Shown here piece by piece: positions 16,611-25,205 of a stretch of 62,197 nucleotides of DNA. Source of the stretch: an uncultured Gemmiger sp. (GTDB taxonomy: Bacteria > Bacillota > Clostridia > Oscillospirales > Ruminococcaceae); contig CASFJO010000074.1 of the NCBI GenBank assembly GCA_949295035.1, forward strand, positions 1 to 62,197. Direction: 5' to 3'. How positions within the stretch are numbered: position 1 is the first letter of the stretch; every line of letters begins with the position of its first letter. The position numbers and the translations under genes are program-made. The notes beneath the pieces are model-generated. The model did not search any database, was not told where the DNA came from, and saw only the letters and a program-made list of their open reading frames with translations.

Positions 16611-16643
16611 AGGGCCGGTCGGCGCAAAAGGAGGGCGAACGCC

Positions 16644-17744
16644 GTGAAACTCACCGATGCGGAAAAACAATATAACGGGTTTGAACGGCCGGTAGCCTGC
16701 CTAAAGATCAACGACGCCAAGTTGTCCGGCGCGTCGCTGATCTACCACGACATTCAGGTATCCCTGTCCACCGGGATGGAGGCCAGCGATTGTACGGTCG
16801 AGATCGTGGGGCAGTATTCACGCTTTGAAAACGGCGAGTTGAAACTGGACGCGGCTCTGTCCAAGATCGTGCTGGGTGCCAAGTTGGAGGTCTTGCTGGG
16901 GTACGGCGAGGCGGACAGGGCGGAATCGGTATTCGTGGGCTACATCTCCTCCGTGGAAATGGAACTGGAAGGGGAGACCACCACGATGCTGGTCACCGCT
17001 ATGGACTGCAAGCTGTTTATGATGAACAGTTATCGTTCCCTTCAGAAAAAGGACATCAAAAAGTATTCCGAAGCGGTGACCGACGTGCTGAAAGGTTACA
17101 GCGCCGTCTATACCGGTGTCGAGGTGGAAGCCTCACCGGAAGTGCTCGCTCCCATTGAACAGCACAACCAAAGCGATTACGACTTTGTGGTCTCCCTCGC
17201 CAAGCGGCTCAACTATCTTTTTTATGTAGTGGCGGGCAAGGTGTACTTTGTCAGCTACAAAAAATTTACCGACAGCCTTCTCACCGTGGAGCCGGGTGCC
17301 AGCCTCCGCCGTTTGCGCCGGGAGGTGACCTTGTCCGGGCAGGTCAAATCGGTGACGGTGCGCAATCACAATGCCGAAGACGCCGACAAGCCGTTTGAGT
17401 CCAAAGCCACTTCGGTAACGGCGGTCGGCGGAGGAAAAAAGACTGGCGCGGACAGCAGCAAGCTCATCAACGATACCATGTCCAAGATCGTGGTGGATAA
17501 TTCGATCCGTTCACAAGCGGAAGCCAAGGCCCGGGCCGAGGCCCTTCTGAATGAGATGTCCATGGGTTTCCTCACCGGCAGTATGGAGATCGTCGGGCTT
17601 CCGTCGGTGGTGCCCGGGCACATGGTCACACTGGCCGGGATCAACAGCGATTTCAATCGGGATTACTTCATCACCCGCGTGACCCATCATCTGGACAAGG
17701 ACGGGTTTGAGACAACCATCCATTTCGCGGGCAATAAGATGTAA
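16644..17744 (+). CDS. Spike hub protein, phage late control gpD-like
   Basis: 366 residues from GTG 16644 with AAAGGAGG upstream. It corresponds to the gp27/gpD half of VgrG (PF05954): N-terminal beta domain, HNQSDYDFVVSLAKRLNYLFYV at about 172-193 and a C-terminal PGHMVTLAGI element near 325. It forms the trimeric hub that accepts the tube. In Afp8 and VgrG this half is fused to the OB-fold spike; here the spike is the next gene. Confidence 0.88.
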   Translation: MKLTDAEKQYNGFERPVACLKINDAKLSGASLIYHDIQVSLSTGMEASDCTVEIVGQYSRFENGELKLDAALSKIVLGAKLEVLLGYGEADRAESVFVGYISSVEMELEGETTTMLVTAMDCKLFMMNSYRSLQKKDIKKYSEAVTDVLKGYSAVYTGVEVEASPEVLAPIEQHNQSDYDFVVSLAKRLNYLFYVVAGKVYFVSYKKFTDSLLTVEPGASLRRLRREVTLSGQVKSVTVRNHNAEDADKPFESKATSVTAVGGGKKTGADSSKLINDTMSKIVVDNSIRSQAEAKARAEALLNEMSMGFLTGSMEIVGLPSVVPGHMVTLAGINSDFNRDYFITRVTHHLDKDGFETTIHFAGNKM

Positions 17745-17758
17745 GGGAGGGGAACGCC

Positions 17759-18505
17759 ATGAGCATCTTTGAGATGCTGGAACAGGAACCGCAGGAGCAG
17801 GCCTTTTGCGGGATCACCATCGGCGTTGTCACCGATATCAAGGACCCGGACAAAAAGAATCGGGTAAAGGTACGGCTTCTCAACCGTTCCGATTCGCTTC
17901 AGGAAACAGAGTATATCCGGGTCATGACCCCCATGACCGGCAAAGAATACGGCGCCTTTTTTCTTCCCGAGGTGGGGGATGAGGTGCTGGTGGGATTTGT
18001 GGACGGCGATTTTTCCGATCCCTGCGTGCTGGGAGGCCTTTGGAACGCCAAGGCTCCGGCACCGGTGACCGTGCAGGATGGAAAAAACGAGGTGCGGACA
18101 ATCAAGTCCAAAACGGCCCATAAACTGGAGTTTAACGACGGGGAGGAAGCCCCGGGCCTTACGCTGATGACTGCCCAGGAAAGCCGCCTTGCCATGAACG
18201 ACAAGGAAAAGACACTGACCCTTGCCGACAAAGCGGGGGAGAACTCCCTGAAGATTGACATCAACGGGGGTACGGTGACGCTGGAGGCCAAGACCAAACT
18301 GGTTCTCAAATGCGGCGCGGCATCCATTGAACTGGACGGCAGCGGCAACGGCATCACCATAAAAACTTCCGGCAAGATCACCGTCGACGGTCAGCAGGTG
18401 GACCTGTCCGGCAAGAGCGCCGTAAATGTAAAGGCCAATGCCCAGCTGAATCTGGAAGCCAGCGGCCCGGCCAACCTGAAGGGCGCTATGGTGAAGATCA
18501 ACTGA
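17759..18505 (+). CDS. Spike protein, gpV/gp5 OB-fold with beta-helix
   Basis: 248 residues. The OB-fold of baseplate assembly protein V (PF04717) spans about 20-95: VVTDIKDPDKKNRVKVRL and PEVGDEVLVGFVDGD, then GGLWN. The rest is a repetitive beta stretch (about 110-245) typical of the triple-stranded spike, with evenly spaced short strands. It sits on the gpD-like hub and would be tipped by the PAAR-like protein at 34790. The gpD and gpV parts are separate genes with a 14-base gap. Confidence 0.9.
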   Translation: MSIFEMLEQEPQEQAFCGITIGVVTDIKDPDKKNRVKVRLLNRSDSLQETEYIRVMTPMTGKEYGAFFLPEVGDEVLVGFVDGDFSDPCVLGGLWNAKAPAPVTVQDGKNEVRTIKSKTAHKLEFNDGEEAPGLTLMTAQESRLAMNDKEKTLTLADKAGENSLKIDINGGTVTLEAKTKLVLKCGAASIELDGSGNGITIKTSGKITVDGQQVDLSGKSAVNVKANAQLNLEASGPANLKGAMVKIN

Positions 18506-18527
18506 ACAACAGAAAGAAGGCGGGCAG

Positions 18528-18926
18528 ATGGCAGAACTGAGCGGCTGGGCCTTTCCGGTGGAAGTGGACGAGGCCACCGGGCGGATCCGTATGGTGGAGG
18601 ATAACGACTGTGTCCGGCAGGATATTCGGCTGATCGTTCAGACCGACCGGGGAGAGCGAAAAATGCGCCCCAATTTCGGGGCGGGTCTCAACCGGTTTAT
18701 GTTCCAGAATGTGGATCTGGTACTGGTAAACCGGATGTCCGAGGCTATGGCCCAGAGCATTCGCATGTGGGAAGAACATGTGCGGGGGGCAAATGTGGGC
18801 GTCATGCAATCCCAGGAAAACAGCGCCGCTGTGCTGGTCAATATCGAGTATATCACCGACATCAATCCCACCCGGCGGGAGGAGATCCAGGAGGAACTGG
18901 AACTGAATCAGGCAGGGCGCGGATAA
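18528..18926 (+). CDS. Baseplate wedge protein, gp25-like
   Basis: 132 residues, ATG 18528 after AAGAAGGCGGG. Start GWAFPV, then a REDI-type stretch (CVRQDIRLIVQTDRGERKMRPNFGAG read as VRQDI, GERKMRP and FGAGL elements) matches GPW/gp25 (PF04965). It nucleates the sheath at the baseplate. The gene stands between the spike and the first baseplate-J gene, as in Afp9-Afp11. Confidence 0.92.
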   Translation: MAELSGWAFPVEVDEATGRIRMVEDNDCVRQDIRLIVQTDRGERKMRPNFGAGLNRFMFQNVDLVLVNRMSEAMAQSIRMWEEHVRGANVGVMQSQENSAAVLVNIEYITDINPTRREEIQEELELNQAGRG

Positions 18927-18945
18927 ACGGGGGGGGCGAATCTTC

Positions 18946-21900
18946 GTGTACACACCAAAACTGGACCGCCGGGACCGGCAGGATATATTGGAACAGCTGC
19001 GCTCCCTGGCGGCCGGCTACGTGCCGGAGTGGCGGTGGGACGACCGGCAGCCCGACGTGGGCGTGATTTTGGCTCACCTGTACGCGGCCATGATGGAAAA
19101 TACCATCAGCCGGTACAATCGCTCCATGTACAACCATTATCTGGCCTTCCTTGACCTGCTGGGCACCAGGCTGATGCCTCCTTCTCCCGCGGAAGGGATG
19201 ATCTCCCTGGGGGTGACGGAAGGAGCCCCGGGGGTTTACGTGGATAAGGGCGCTGCGGTGTATGCCGCCGCGGACACCGGCTCCGGCCGGGTCTTTTACG
19301 AAACGACGGAAGCGGTGTTGGCCCTGGATGCGGAACTGGATCAGATTTTTTTCACCAGTGCCGCCCGGGACACCATCGTCCGGGCCTATGACCGGAACGG
19401 AGAACAGGATCCGATACGGCTGTTCGGATTTGACGCCTATCCCCAACTCCAGCGTCATATCCTCTACTTTCGGGACGATGCGGTATTCAATACCCGCGAC
19501 CGGACCGATCTGACCGTGCTTCTGACGCACAGCCGTTCGGCCAAACAGAGCGAATTGCTGCAGACGGTGTTTGCCGATCCCGCCATGGCGATCTGGGAAC
19601 ACTACAGCGGCGGGCAATGGCTGCCGCTGGACCGGGTCACCCGTACGCCGGAGGGCATTCGTCTGGAGGCGGAACGGGGCAGTCATCCGCTGGAAACGGA
19701 GACGGATGGCCCGGCGGGGCTCCTCCGCTGCCGGCTGAAGCAGATCCCCCGGGGCGGGCTTTCCCTTACCCATATAAGCTGGCGGGCGGCGGGCCGGGAT
19801 CTTTTGCCGGACGCGTTGTCGGTGGATGGGGTGGAACTGAAAAAAGAGAATTTTTCCCCTTTCGGAGATGTGCTCAGCATCTATACAGCCTTCACCGTCA
19901 CCAACGGGGAAGCCTTTTCCAAAGCCGGGGCGATCATCACGCTGGAGGTCGACCTGGATTATTTCAAGGTGCCCATTGAACAGGCCGCCGCCGGGGAGGA
20001 CCTCACCCAGTATCGAAGCATCATGACCCGGGAGGATTTTGCCTCATCCCGGGAGCGGGATGTGCGCATCGAAAGGGTTCTGTGGGAGTATTGGAACGGT
20101 CTGGGCTGGGCCCGTCTGTTTCCTGACGGAGCCTACGAGGATTTCTTCACACCCGACCAGGCGGGCCCCGGCCGCAAGCGCCTTGCCTTCCGGTGCCCCG
20201 GGGACATGGAGCCTTTGGTGCTGGGGGCGTCCGACGGCCTCTTTATCCGGGCCCGGATCGATAAACTCTCCTATATGTTCTCCACGGCGGGATACTATAT
20301 TGCTCCCTTTATCCGGCAGCTGACCCTGTCCTACCGCTACGAGGGGCAGGCGGTGCCCTGCCGGGAAGTGCTGGTCGAGTCCAACGTGGAGCGGCGCCGC
20401 CGCTCTTTGCCGGACAGCGGCCAGGAACCTTTGCTTACCGCCAGCCTCTGCCCGGACCCGGCAATGTATCTTTGCTTTACCGGGCCGCTGGAAGGCGGCC
20501 CTCTGCGGATCTTTTTCGATGTGCAAAAGGGCATCTTCCCCGATCCGCCGTCTCTGCGCTGGGAGTATTACGGCCGCACGGTCAACGGCTCGCCGGGATG
20601 GAAGAGCATTGAAGTGATGGACCTTACCGAAAATCTGACCCACAGCGCACTGGTGACTCTGGTGGGGAAATCGGATTTTGTAAAAGCCCGCTTTTTTGGG
20701 GCGGAAGGATATTTCCTCCGTTTGGTGGACGCGGACGGACGCTATGACGGGGGCGACAGCCGGCGCAACCCGGTGATCCGGGGCATCTGGCCCAACACGG
20801 TGCCGGTCGTGCAGCGGGAGCGGCGGCTGCCGGAATATTTCTATATAGCCCGGGGCGAGCGCAACAAACGTTGTACCCTAACGGTGCCCAATCTGGCGGA
20901 AGTAGAGGTCTGGGTCAATGAGCACGGAACTCTTTCGGTGAAGGAAGAGGAGCGGCTGCTGGCTGATCCGTCGGTCCAGGTCAGGCGCAGCGCCGAGGGC
21001 TCTGTCACCGAGATCTGGGTACCCTGGCACGAAGTGGACCGGCTGGAGGCGGCCGGTCGGGACGAGCGGGCTTTCCTGGTGGATTATGCCGAAGGCGCTG
21101 TCTTGTTTGGCGATGGCCACCATGGCCGCATCCCGCCGGATGGGCCGGAAGAAAGCATTATGGTACGGTATGTGGTCTGCGACGGGGCGTATGGAAATAT
21201 CCCGCCCCGGGCGATTCTGGGCTTCGCCTCCCGGCCTGCCGGGATCACCTGGGTCACCAACCATCGGTCCATTGCCGGCGGGGCGGACCGGGAGACCATC
21301 GACCAGGCCGCCCGCCGCCGGACAGGGGAACTTTTGGGGATGGACCGCATCGTCACGCTGGAAGATTTCCAGCGAGCGGTGCTTGATTCCAACCGCAATA
21401 TATGCCGGGTGAAGTGCGCGGCCCACGTGGACCGGTATAACCGCCCGGCAGAAGGCAAGCTGGCGGTGGCCGTGCTGCTGCGCGAATACCGTCAGGGCGG
21501 TGAACTTTTTGACGCATCGGTCCGCGCCGCACGGGAACAGATTGCCCAAAAAGCCTCTCTGCTGCTGGCGGGTAATGGCCAGGTAGATCTGTTTGAGGTG
21601 CGGTATGTGGAGATTTTCGTGGTGGTGGATGCGGTGATCGAGGACTATAACGTGTATCACGAGACCCATCAGGCCATCAGCCGGCGTCTGGCGGAGTTCT
21701 TGGACCCCATCACCGGTAATTTTAACGGCCAGGGCTGGGAGATCGGTCAGCTTCCCGGCAGAGAACTTATTTATAACAGCATCAAGACCATAAAACACAT
21801 CAAGTGGATCAAGGGCCTGCATACCTTCACCTATGTGGTGACCGAGCAGGGGCGCCAGGCCGTGGAATTTGACCAGATCCGGCAGGACGCTTTTACCGTA

Positions 21901-21954
21901 CCGGTGTGCGGTGAGCCGGAGATCAATCTGACCGTGGAACAGGGGCGGGGGTGA
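18946..21954 (+). CDS. Baseplate J-like protein (Afp11-type)
   Basis: 1002 residues from GTG 18946, with an eight-G tract in its ribosome-site region. The N-terminus (YTPKLDRRDRQDIL, then DVGVILAHLYAAMMEN) and the C-terminal half (FGDGHHGRIPP near 720 and TLEDFQRAVLDSNRNICRVK near 800) match the large baseplate wedge proteins with a J-like core (PF04865 superfamily). It builds the baseplate ring with the next gene product. Length is at the upper end for Afp11-like proteins. Confidence 0.9.
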   Translation: MYTPKLDRRDRQDILEQLRSLAAGYVPEWRWDDRQPDVGVILAHLYAAMMENTISRYNRSMYNHYLAFLDLLGTRLMPPSPAEGMISLGVTEGAPGVYVDKGAAVYAAADTGSGRVFYETTEAVLALDAELDQIFFTSAARDTIVRAYDRNGEQDPIRLFGFDAYPQLQRHILYFRDDAVFNTRDRTDLTVLLTHSRSAKQSELLQTVFADPAMAIWEHYSGGQWLPLDRVTRTPEGIRLEAERGSHPLETETDGPAGLLRCRLKQIPRGGLSLTHISWRAAGRDLLPDALSVDGVELKKENFSPFGDVLSIYTAFTVTNGEAFSKAGAIITLEVDLDYFKVPIEQAAAGEDLTQYRSIMTREDFASSRERDVRIERVLWEYWNGLGWARLFPDGAYEDFFTPDQAGPGRKRLAFRCPGDMEPLVLGASDGLFIRARIDKLSYMFSTAGYYIAPFIRQLTLSYRYEGQAVPCREVLVESNVERRRRSLPDSGQEPLLTASLCPDPAMYLCFTGPLEGGPLRIFFDVQKGIFPDPPSLRWEYYGRTVNGSPGWKSIEVMDLTENLTHSALVTLVGKSDFVKARFFGAEGYFLRLVDADGRYDGGDSRRNPVIRGIWPNTVPVVQRERRLPEYFYIARGERNKRCTLTVPNLAEVEVWVNEHGTLSVKEEERLLADPSVQVRRSAEGSVTEIWVPWHEVDRLEAAGRDERAFLVDYAEGAVLFGDGHHGRIPPDGPEESIMVRYVVCDGAYGNIPPRAILGFASRPAGITWVTNHRSIAGGADRETIDQAARRRTGELLGMDRIVTLEDFQRAVLDSNRNICRVKCAAHVDRYNRPAEGKLAVAVLLREYRQGGELFDASVRAAREQIAQKASLLLAGNGQVDLFEVRYVEIFVVVDAVIEDYNVYHETHQAISRRLAEFLDPITGNFNGQGWEIGQLPGRELIYNSIKTIKHIKWIKGLHTFTYVVTEQGRQAVEFDQIRQDAFTVPVCGEPEINLTVEQGRG

Positions 21955-21960
21955 GATGGC

Positions 21961-24015
21961 TTGCTGAAACCGGAACGACTGAACGATCAGACCTTTGATG
22001 ATATCGTGGATGCCGCGGTCAAGAGCATCTCCCGGTTTGACACAGAATGGAACAACCTGCAGGCGGCCGATCCGGGCATGACCCTGGTGGACCTGTTTGC
22101 GTGGCTCAAAGCGATCCAGCATGAATATATGTCGGTGATCCTGCCGGAAAGCCAGCGGCGTTTTCTGGAGCTGTTGGATATTCGCCAGCGGCGAAGCCGG
22201 GGGGCCAGAACACTGCTGGCCTTGTCCGGCGCGCGGGCCAACACCCATATTCCCGCTGAGACCAAATGGATGGCAGGGGATATGGCTTTTGAAAATCGGG
22301 AGAGCGCTGTCGCTTTTGCCGCCGCTCTTACGGCCGTTCGCTTCTGCGGGGGCGGCCGGGAGGCCGGCATCGGTGTGGAGCAGCTGGACGGCAGCCGCCT
22401 TTTCCCGGTATTCCCTGGTATCGGGGCACAGCCGCAACTGCCGTGCGATGAGGAGATGGTCCTCTTCTTCGACCGTCCCATCCCGTCCGGATGCCCGTTC
22501 TCACTGTATTTCGGTGTCGCGGAGGACAAGCGCCGCACCCCGGTCGGGGCGGAACCTTTTGTTCCCCTGGCCGAGGTGGTGTGGGAAGTGTGGACCAGGA
22601 CCGGTTGGCAGGAAGCGCAGCTTCTGCGGGACGATACCCACGCCTTTCTGTTTTCCGGCCTGGTGACACTGCGTCACGACGGAAAGATGACCAGAAACGA
22701 GGGCGGTTACGCGCTGCGGGTCCGGCTTGTGCGGGACGATTACGATCTCCCTCCGCAGATCAAGGATATTCGCTTCAATGTTTTGGAGGTCTGCCAACAG
22801 GACACGCTGGTGCGCTCCGATGTATTTCATGAACAGCAGCTCCTCGTTTTGGACAGCGATCTGGGCATTCACGGAGACCATCGGGTATTTTTGGAAGAAG
22901 ACGGCCGCTGGCGTGAGACACGGGATTTTCGGGAGATCCGGGCAAAAGGCAGCCTGTCCCTGCAGCTGGCCGGGCCGGCCGGCTGCGCCATGGTCCTGTC
23001 CTGGCACAAGGGGCTGCCAACGGGGATCACTCTTGGAAGCGGGGCCGGCTTTTCCGGCCAGGAACTTCCGTTTGACGGCAGATATGCGGAGTATGACAGT
23101 ATCCGCCTTCTTGTGGGGCGGGGCGTCGATCCGCTGTATCAAAGCTGGGAACGGCGGGACGATCTGTACGCTTCCGCCCCCCGGGACCGCCATTTTGTAT
23201 TGGACGAGACCCGCGGCGTTATCCGCTTTGGCGATCATCTTCAGGGCGCGATACCTCCCAGGGGCGTAAACAATATCCTGCTGGCCGGTTATCGGACCTG
23301 CCGGGGCAAGGCCTCCGATATCAAGGCGGGGCGGATCACGGCTCCCGGCACCGACGACCCTTCACTGCTGGCTCTGACGGTGGAGCAGATCGTCCCGGCC
23401 CAGGGCGGCCGGGATGGCGAAACCTTTGAGGAGACGGCGGCCCGGGCGGGAGACACCTTGCGCTCCGGGCGCAGAGCGGTCACCGAAGAGGATTATCTGG
23501 CGGCCGTTCGCGGGGTCCCGGGGTTGATTATAGAAAACTGCCGTGTGCTGACCGGCTTTGAGGGCCCGGAAGACAACGCCCTCACCGTTGTGGTACAGGG
23601 GGCAGGGCGCGCAGCACGTTTTCCCCGCCCGGCGTATGAACAAAATATCCGTCTGGCGCTGGACTGCTGCCGGATGCTCAATACCCGGATCCGTGTGGTC
23701 TGGCCCGGAACGGTGCGACTGGCTGTGCGGGCGCGGATCGTCACCGCGCCTTACTACCATGATGCGGAACAGGTGGTGCGCCGCCGGGTGGAGGAGTTTG
23801 TGTCGGAATTGAACAAACGGTTCGGCAGCGTGCTGAGTTATGGGGAACTTTACTGCGCCGTGGATCTGCTGGAGTGTGTTCGGGGCATCGAGATGCTGAG
23901 TGTGGAGCCGGTGGGCGATTATATCGCCAAGACCCGTGCCGACGATATCGTGGTCCCTCCCAACAGCCTGTATGAGATCGCGCGGTTTGAGTTGAGCTGC
24001 GCAGGCAGCTTGTAG
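21961..24015 (+). CDS. Second baseplate J-like protein (Afp12-type)
   Basis: 684 residues from TTG 21961, six bases after the previous stop, with GGGGGTGAG as ribosome site. The N-terminus DPGMTLVDLFAWLKAIQHEYM, a FGDHLQGAIPPRGVNNI element near 425 and VTEEDYLAAVRGVPG near 510 show it is a paralogue of the preceding gene and a wedge protein. Two J-type proteins in tandem are normal for Afp/PVC systems. Confidence 0.9.
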   Translation: MLKPERLNDQTFDDIVDAAVKSISRFDTEWNNLQAADPGMTLVDLFAWLKAIQHEYMSVILPESQRRFLELLDIRQRRSRGARTLLALSGARANTHIPAETKWMAGDMAFENRESAVAFAAALTAVRFCGGGREAGIGVEQLDGSRLFPVFPGIGAQPQLPCDEEMVLFFDRPIPSGCPFSLYFGVAEDKRRTPVGAEPFVPLAEVVWEVWTRTGWQEAQLLRDDTHAFLFSGLVTLRHDGKMTRNEGGYALRVRLVRDDYDLPPQIKDIRFNVLEVCQQDTLVRSDVFHEQQLLVLDSDLGIHGDHRVFLEEDGRWRETRDFREIRAKGSLSLQLAGPAGCAMVLSWHKGLPTGITLGSGAGFSGQELPFDGRYAEYDSIRLLVGRGVDPLYQSWERRDDLYASAPRDRHFVLDETRGVIRFGDHLQGAIPPRGVNNILLAGYRTCRGKASDIKAGRITAPGTDDPSLLALTVEQIVPAQGGRDGETFEETAARAGDTLRSGRRAVTEEDYLAAVRGVPGLIIENCRVLTGFEGPEDNALTVVVQGAGRAARFPRPAYEQNIRLALDCCRMLNTRIRVVWPGTVRLAVRARIVTAPYYHDAEQVVRRRVEEFVSELNKRFGSVLSYGELYCAVDLLECVRGIEMLSVEPVGDYIAKTRADDIVVPPNSLYEIARFELSCAGSL

Positions 24016-24038
24016 GGAACGGATAAGGAGGTGAGGCT

Positions 24039-25205
24039 GTGGCCTCGGGAACAAAACATTTCCTGTATAACCGACCGGAGGATTGGTGGGATATGGGCAT
24101 CCCGGACGGTCTGACCATAGAGGAAAGCGGCCTGGTGCTGATGGGGGCGGATAAAGGGATATATACCTCGCTGGCCCTGGATACAACGGAAAAAGAAACG
24201 GTTTGGCACCGGCTGCGTCTGACGGCCTCCCTCCCGCAAAACGGGCAGCTGGAGTTGTATCTGTACAGCAGCGACAGCAACCGCCCGCCGCAGCCCTTGA
24301 ACGGCCCGGGCGACAGCACGCTGGACGGATGGCTCACAGCGGCCTCTTCACAAGAGCGGGAACAGTTCTTTTCCCGCTGGGGGAAAGGCCCCTTCAACGA
24401 TCCCCGGGATCTGCCGCTCTATGGCTTTTGCGGCCGGTTTCTCTGGTTCTGCCTTGTGTTCCGCAGCTATGGGGGGGAGAAGCTCACGGTGGAGAGCATC
24501 CGCCTGGAATTTCCTCGAACGGCGTTCATTGACTATCTGCCCCAGGTCTACCGGGGGGCGGACAGCACCAATTCCTTTCTGGCCCGATTCCTCAGCGTTT
24601 TTCAGTCGCTGTATGTGGATCTGGAAGACGATATTGACCAGATGCCCGCCCGCTGCGATCCGGCGGTCGCTCCGCCGGAGTTCCTCCACTGGCTGGCGGA
24701 TCTTCTGGCGGTGTCGGACCCGTATCTCTGGAGCGAGGAACGGCTGCGGCTGTTTTTGCGAAATGCCGTAAAATTCTACCGCATCAAGGGCACCCGTGCG
24801 GCGCTCAGCCAGGTCATCGCGTTTTACACCGGCGAAACGCCCCGGATCATCGAGCAGTTTGAACCTTCGTCCTGCCCGGTCTGGCGGCGGGACAGCGGGA
24901 CCCTCAAACGGCTGTACGGGGCCAGCCGGTATACCGTGACCATTCTGATGTCCGGTGCGGGGCGGGACCAGGATGACTACGCCAAACTGTACAGGATCAT
25001 CGAGAAGTTCAAACCGGTGGACGCCGTATGCAACCTGGTGTTCATGAACGACGCGATCCTGCTGGGGCAGCACTGCTATCTGGGGATAAACTCCAGGATC
25101 GGAAAAAGCGGGGGCCTGGTCCTGAACGGGGCGGCCCCTTCCAGCGCACCGTATCTGACCGAATCTATGACGGGAGGACGATCTGATGAACAATCTGCAA
25201 TATAG
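24039..25205 (+). CDS. Phage tail protein I-like baseplate protein
   Basis: 388 residues from GTG 24039 after AAGGAGGTG. The domain at about 165-350 (LPQVYRG, FLHWLADLL, FYRIKGTRAALSQVIAFYTG) matches tail protein I (PF09684, P2 gpI). The N-terminal 160 residues are beta-rich and not recognised. It overlaps the next gene by 20 bases. In phages gpI sits at the baseplate rim between J and the fibres, so this is a candidate attachment point for receptor-binding parts. Confidence 0.85.
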   Translation: MASGTKHFLYNRPEDWWDMGIPDGLTIEESGLVLMGADKGIYTSLALDTTEKETVWHRLRLTASLPQNGQLELYLYSSDSNRPPQPLNGPGDSTLDGWLTAASSQEREQFFSRWGKGPFNDPRDLPLYGFCGRFLWFCLVFRSYGGEKLTVESIRLEFPRTAFIDYLPQVYRGADSTNSFLARFLSVFQSLYVDLEDDIDQMPARCDPAVAPPEFLHWLADLLAVSDPYLWSEERLRLFLRNAVKFYRIKGTRAALSQVIAFYTGETPRIIEQFEPSSCPVWRRDSGTLKRLYGASRYTVTILMSGAGRDQDDYAKLYRIIEKFKPVDAVCNLVFMNDAILLGQHCYLGINSRIGKSGGLVLNGAAPSSAPYLTESMTGGRSDEQSAI

